Assembly (NCBI GenBank): GCA_020425835.1
Contig: JAGQRC010000097.1
Coordinates: forward strand, 1-8,782
Source: Planctomycetota bacterium
GTDB lineage: Bacteria; Planctomycetota; UBA8108; UBA1146; JAJFFE01
Length of the DNA stretch: 8,782 nt
Direction: 5' to 3'
A program made the position numbers and the translations under genes. Positions 7,304-8,782 of the stretch are shown here, in pieces (positions within the stretch are counted from its first letter, which is position 1; the number at the start of each line of letters is the position of its first letter). Under the pieces are notes generated by a model that did no database searches, was not told the origin of the DNA, and saw only the letters and a list, made by a program, of their open reading frames with translations.

Positions 7304-7335
7304 TCGGCGGCGTCGTGGTGGGGATCCGCCGCCGA
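7304..7335 (-). terminator. GC-rich hairpin 37 bases after the dockerin protein stop; possible terminator
   Basis: A perfect 9-base inverted repeat, TCGGCGGCG (7304-7312) and CGCCGCCGA (7327-7335), encloses a 14-base loop. It lies just downstream of the TGA at 7373-7375 on the transcribed strand, where a terminator would be expected. No run of T follows, so it is not a canonical Rho-independent terminator. It could be a U-less terminator, an mRNA 3'-end stabiliser, or chance in GC-rich DNA. Confidence 0.35.
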
Positions 7336-7372
7336 GTCGAGCGTCCCCTGTTGGCGTTCGACCGTCGATCGA

Positions 7373-8782
7373 TCAAGGGCAGCTCCCGAACGAGGGGCAA
7401 GTCAACGCGTCCGTCGTCGGGTCCGGTCCGCAGGCGGGGAATGGTGGTGGCGGCGGGGCAGCGCCGGTGAACAGGTGGGCGAGGGTCGAGACGGGATCGG
7501 CGATGTCGAAGTGGCCGTCGTCGTTGGTGTCGCAAGCGTCCGAGCAGAGCACCGAGGCGGTGCCGATGAACAGCGCGTCGAGTGCCGCGATCGCATCGCC
7601 GATGTCGATCGCTCCATCCCCGTTGCAGTCCGCGCGGATGAACGACGACGTCTCCTCGAAGAGTTGCACGGTGATCCCATCGCCCGCGACCGCGATGCGC
7701 CCGTGGCTCGCCGCGAGGCTGCTCACGGTCAGCGGGAATCCGGTCGTCGTGACCAGGTCGACGCTCCCAGCGATCGCGCCATCCGGGTCGTACCGAACCA
7801 GCACCGACTCGGAGACGATTCCGCTGACCGACACCCCGGAAGTGTACACGCCTCCTGCCGCGTTCGATCGATCGACGCCGATCGCGGTGGCGCGCTCGAC
7901 GTCGGTGCTGGGGAGGTCGATCCGCTCGACCCACAGCTCGCTGCCGAGGGCGTCGTATCCGACGGTCACGAGATCGGAGAAGTCGACCGTGTCCGGCGTG
8001 ACGCCACTCCCGGTCACGTAGACGCGCCCGTTCCCGTCGACCGCGTTGCCGAGAGGATCGGACGAAGAGCAGGGGGTCGGTCCGTGATAGCCGACCTCCC
8101 ACTCGAGAATCCCGCTGGGCGAGAGCTGAAGGGTCCGGTACTCGAAGAGCCCGCACGTCGTCTCGTGCCCGCTGGTCACGATGATCCGATCGTCGGGGCC
8201 GATCGAGAGCGTGGATGGTGCCACGACGCCTCCGAACGCGCCCAACGTCTGATGCTCCCACTCGAGTCGACCAACAGCGTCGTACCGTGCGGTCACCGTC
8301 CCCGAGCCGGACCCGAGGAACGCGGTCACGGCCACGGCGCCGGTCGAGTCGACCCCGAGCGCGAAGAAGCCGGTGCTGTCCGCGAGGATCCCGTCGTAGG
8401 GCGTCGTCCAGAGCTCGCCTCCCACCGCGTCGTAGCGGATCAGGCGGAAGTGGTCCCCGTCGGTGGTTCCGACCGTCACGGAATCATCGGGTGCGATCGC
8501 GATGGCCGGTGGATTCGAGAACGTGGGAGGGGCGGTCGTGAGCGCGAACTCGCTCTGCCAGAGAAGGACGCCGTCGAGGTCGAACCGGCACGTCACGAGG
8601 CTTCGTCCGGTGGCCGCACTCGCGAGCCCGACGACCGAGATCGAGGTCTCGGAGACGGCGACATCGGTCAGCTCATCGAAGCCGTCACCGGGTCCCGGGA
8701 AAACCACGTCCCAGAGCAGGGTGCCGTCCGGCGAGTAGCGCAGGAGGAGGAAGTCGTCGAAGCCGGGGGGATGAGGGGTGAA
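7373..8782 (-). CDS. Secreted beta-propeller repeat protein with C-terminal dockerin-like module (5' end outside window)
   Basis: The frame is open to the right edge, so the N-terminus and any signal peptide are missing; 469 residues are visible (numbered from the edge). Repeats of the form 'hxxRYDxxGxLxW' end in Trp at residues 24, 75, 125, 175, 228 and 284, with a seventh degenerate copy (YDPDGAIAG) near 331-340. The 50-56 residue spacing is typical of SBBP-like beta-propeller blades. Two EF-hand-like calcium loops of dockerin type follow: DCNGDGAIDIGD (385-396) and DTNDDGHFDIAD (418-429). The tail is Pro-rich (PPPPPFPACG) and then Cys-containing, ending SFGSCP. The domain types point to an exported calcium-binding surface or extracellular protein, probably for adhesion or assembly. 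No enzyme motif is visible. It lies 165 bases upstream of the PHP/glycosyltransferase gene on the same strand, but the spacer and hairpins make shared function doubtful. The fold call is firm; the role is unknown. Confidence 0.8.
   Translation of the reverse strand, partial: FTPHPPGFDDFLLLRYSPDGTLLWDVVFPGPGDGFDELTDVAVSETSISVVGLASAATGRSLVTCRFDLDGVLLWQSEFALTTAPPTFSNPPAIAIAPDDSVTVGTTDGDHFRLIRYDAVGGELWTTPYDGILADSTGFFALGVDSTGAVAVTAFLGSGSGTVTARYDAVGRLEWEHQTLGAFGGVVAPSTLSIGPDDRIIVTSGHETTCGLFEYRTLQLSPSGILEWEVGYHGPTPCSSSDPLGNAVDGNGRVYVTGSGVTPDTVDFSDLVTVGYDALGSELWVERIDLPSTDVERATAIGVDRSNAAGGVYTSGVSVSGIVSESVLVRYDPDGAIAGSVDLVTTTGFPLTVSSLAASHGRIAVAGDGITVQLFEETSSFIRADCNGDGAIDIGDAIAALDALFIGTASVLCSDACDTNDDGHFDIADPVSTLAHLFTGAAPPPPPFPACGPDPTTDALTCPSFGSCP

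Noticed and set aside
7208..7372. Sigma70-type promoter in the spacer
   Set aside because: No convincing -35/-10 pair is seen. TTCACA near 7270-7280 on the minus strand has no suitable -10 at 16-18 bases.
7205..7375. Possible TGA readthrough or selenocysteine joining the dockerin protein to the PHP-glycosyltransferase
   Set aside because: The two genes share a frame and no other stop lies between them, but 55 stop-free codons are common at this GC content. The dockerin tail has a natural end, and the downstream gene has its own Shine-Dalgarno and start.
7275..8261. Open frames on both strands overlapping the dockerin protein
   Set aside because: They translate to Arg- or Ser-rich sequence without repeats, whereas the chosen frame shows periodic repeats and calcium loops.

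Overview
The window is GC-rich (roughly two thirds by eye). It carries seven protein genes, all on the minus strand and packed head to tail, so transcription runs from the right edge to the left edge. Both edges cut a gene: a secreted repeat protein on the right loses its N-terminus, and a transporter permease on the left loses its C-terminus. I see no tRNA, rRNA, insertion sequence, CRISPR array or origin. Every long plus-strand open frame is explained as an antisense shadow of these genes.

Layout in transcription order: (1) 8782-7373, the C-terminal 469 residues of an exported protein with about seven beta-propeller-type repeats, two dockerin-like calcium loops and a Pro/Cys-rich tail. (2) A 165-base spacer with two GC-rich hairpins, a strong Shine-Dalgarno and a TTG start. 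(3) 7207-4757, an 816-residue fusion of a PHP metal-dependent phosphoesterase domain to a GT4 glycosyltransferase. (4) 4775-3462, a radical SAM enzyme with extra C-terminal cysteines. (5) 3465-2560, a TatT-type (TRAP T-component) lipoprotein. (6) 2546-1560, a DctP/TatP substrate-binding protein. (7) 1563-1045, the DctQ small permease. (8) 1041-1, the DctM large permease. From gene 3 onward, junctions are overlaps of 19, 4 and 4 bases or gaps of 13 and 3 bases. This is strong evidence for one operon with coupled translation.

The last four genes make a complete four-part TRAP transporter of the kind first described in Treponema pallidum (TatT/TatP/TatQ-M). TatT is the accessory TPR-like lipoprotein that partners the periplasmic binding protein. 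What is unusual is that a sugar-transfer/phosphoesterase fusion enzyme and a radical SAM enzyme sit upstream in the same tight operon, with the radical SAM gene overlapping tatT by GTGA. The simplest inference is that the enzymes make or modify a glycosylated molecule and the TRAP system moves that compound, its precursor or a breakdown product. The substrate cannot be read from the sequence.

The organism is not certain. High GC, a dockerin-like secreted protein with a 'CGPDPT...C...C' tail, a TatT-type TRAP system and non-ATG starts fit a Planctomycetota, Myxococcota or other deltaproteobacteria-like, probably environmental, bacterium. An unusually high frequency of the palindrome CGATCG runs across the whole window.
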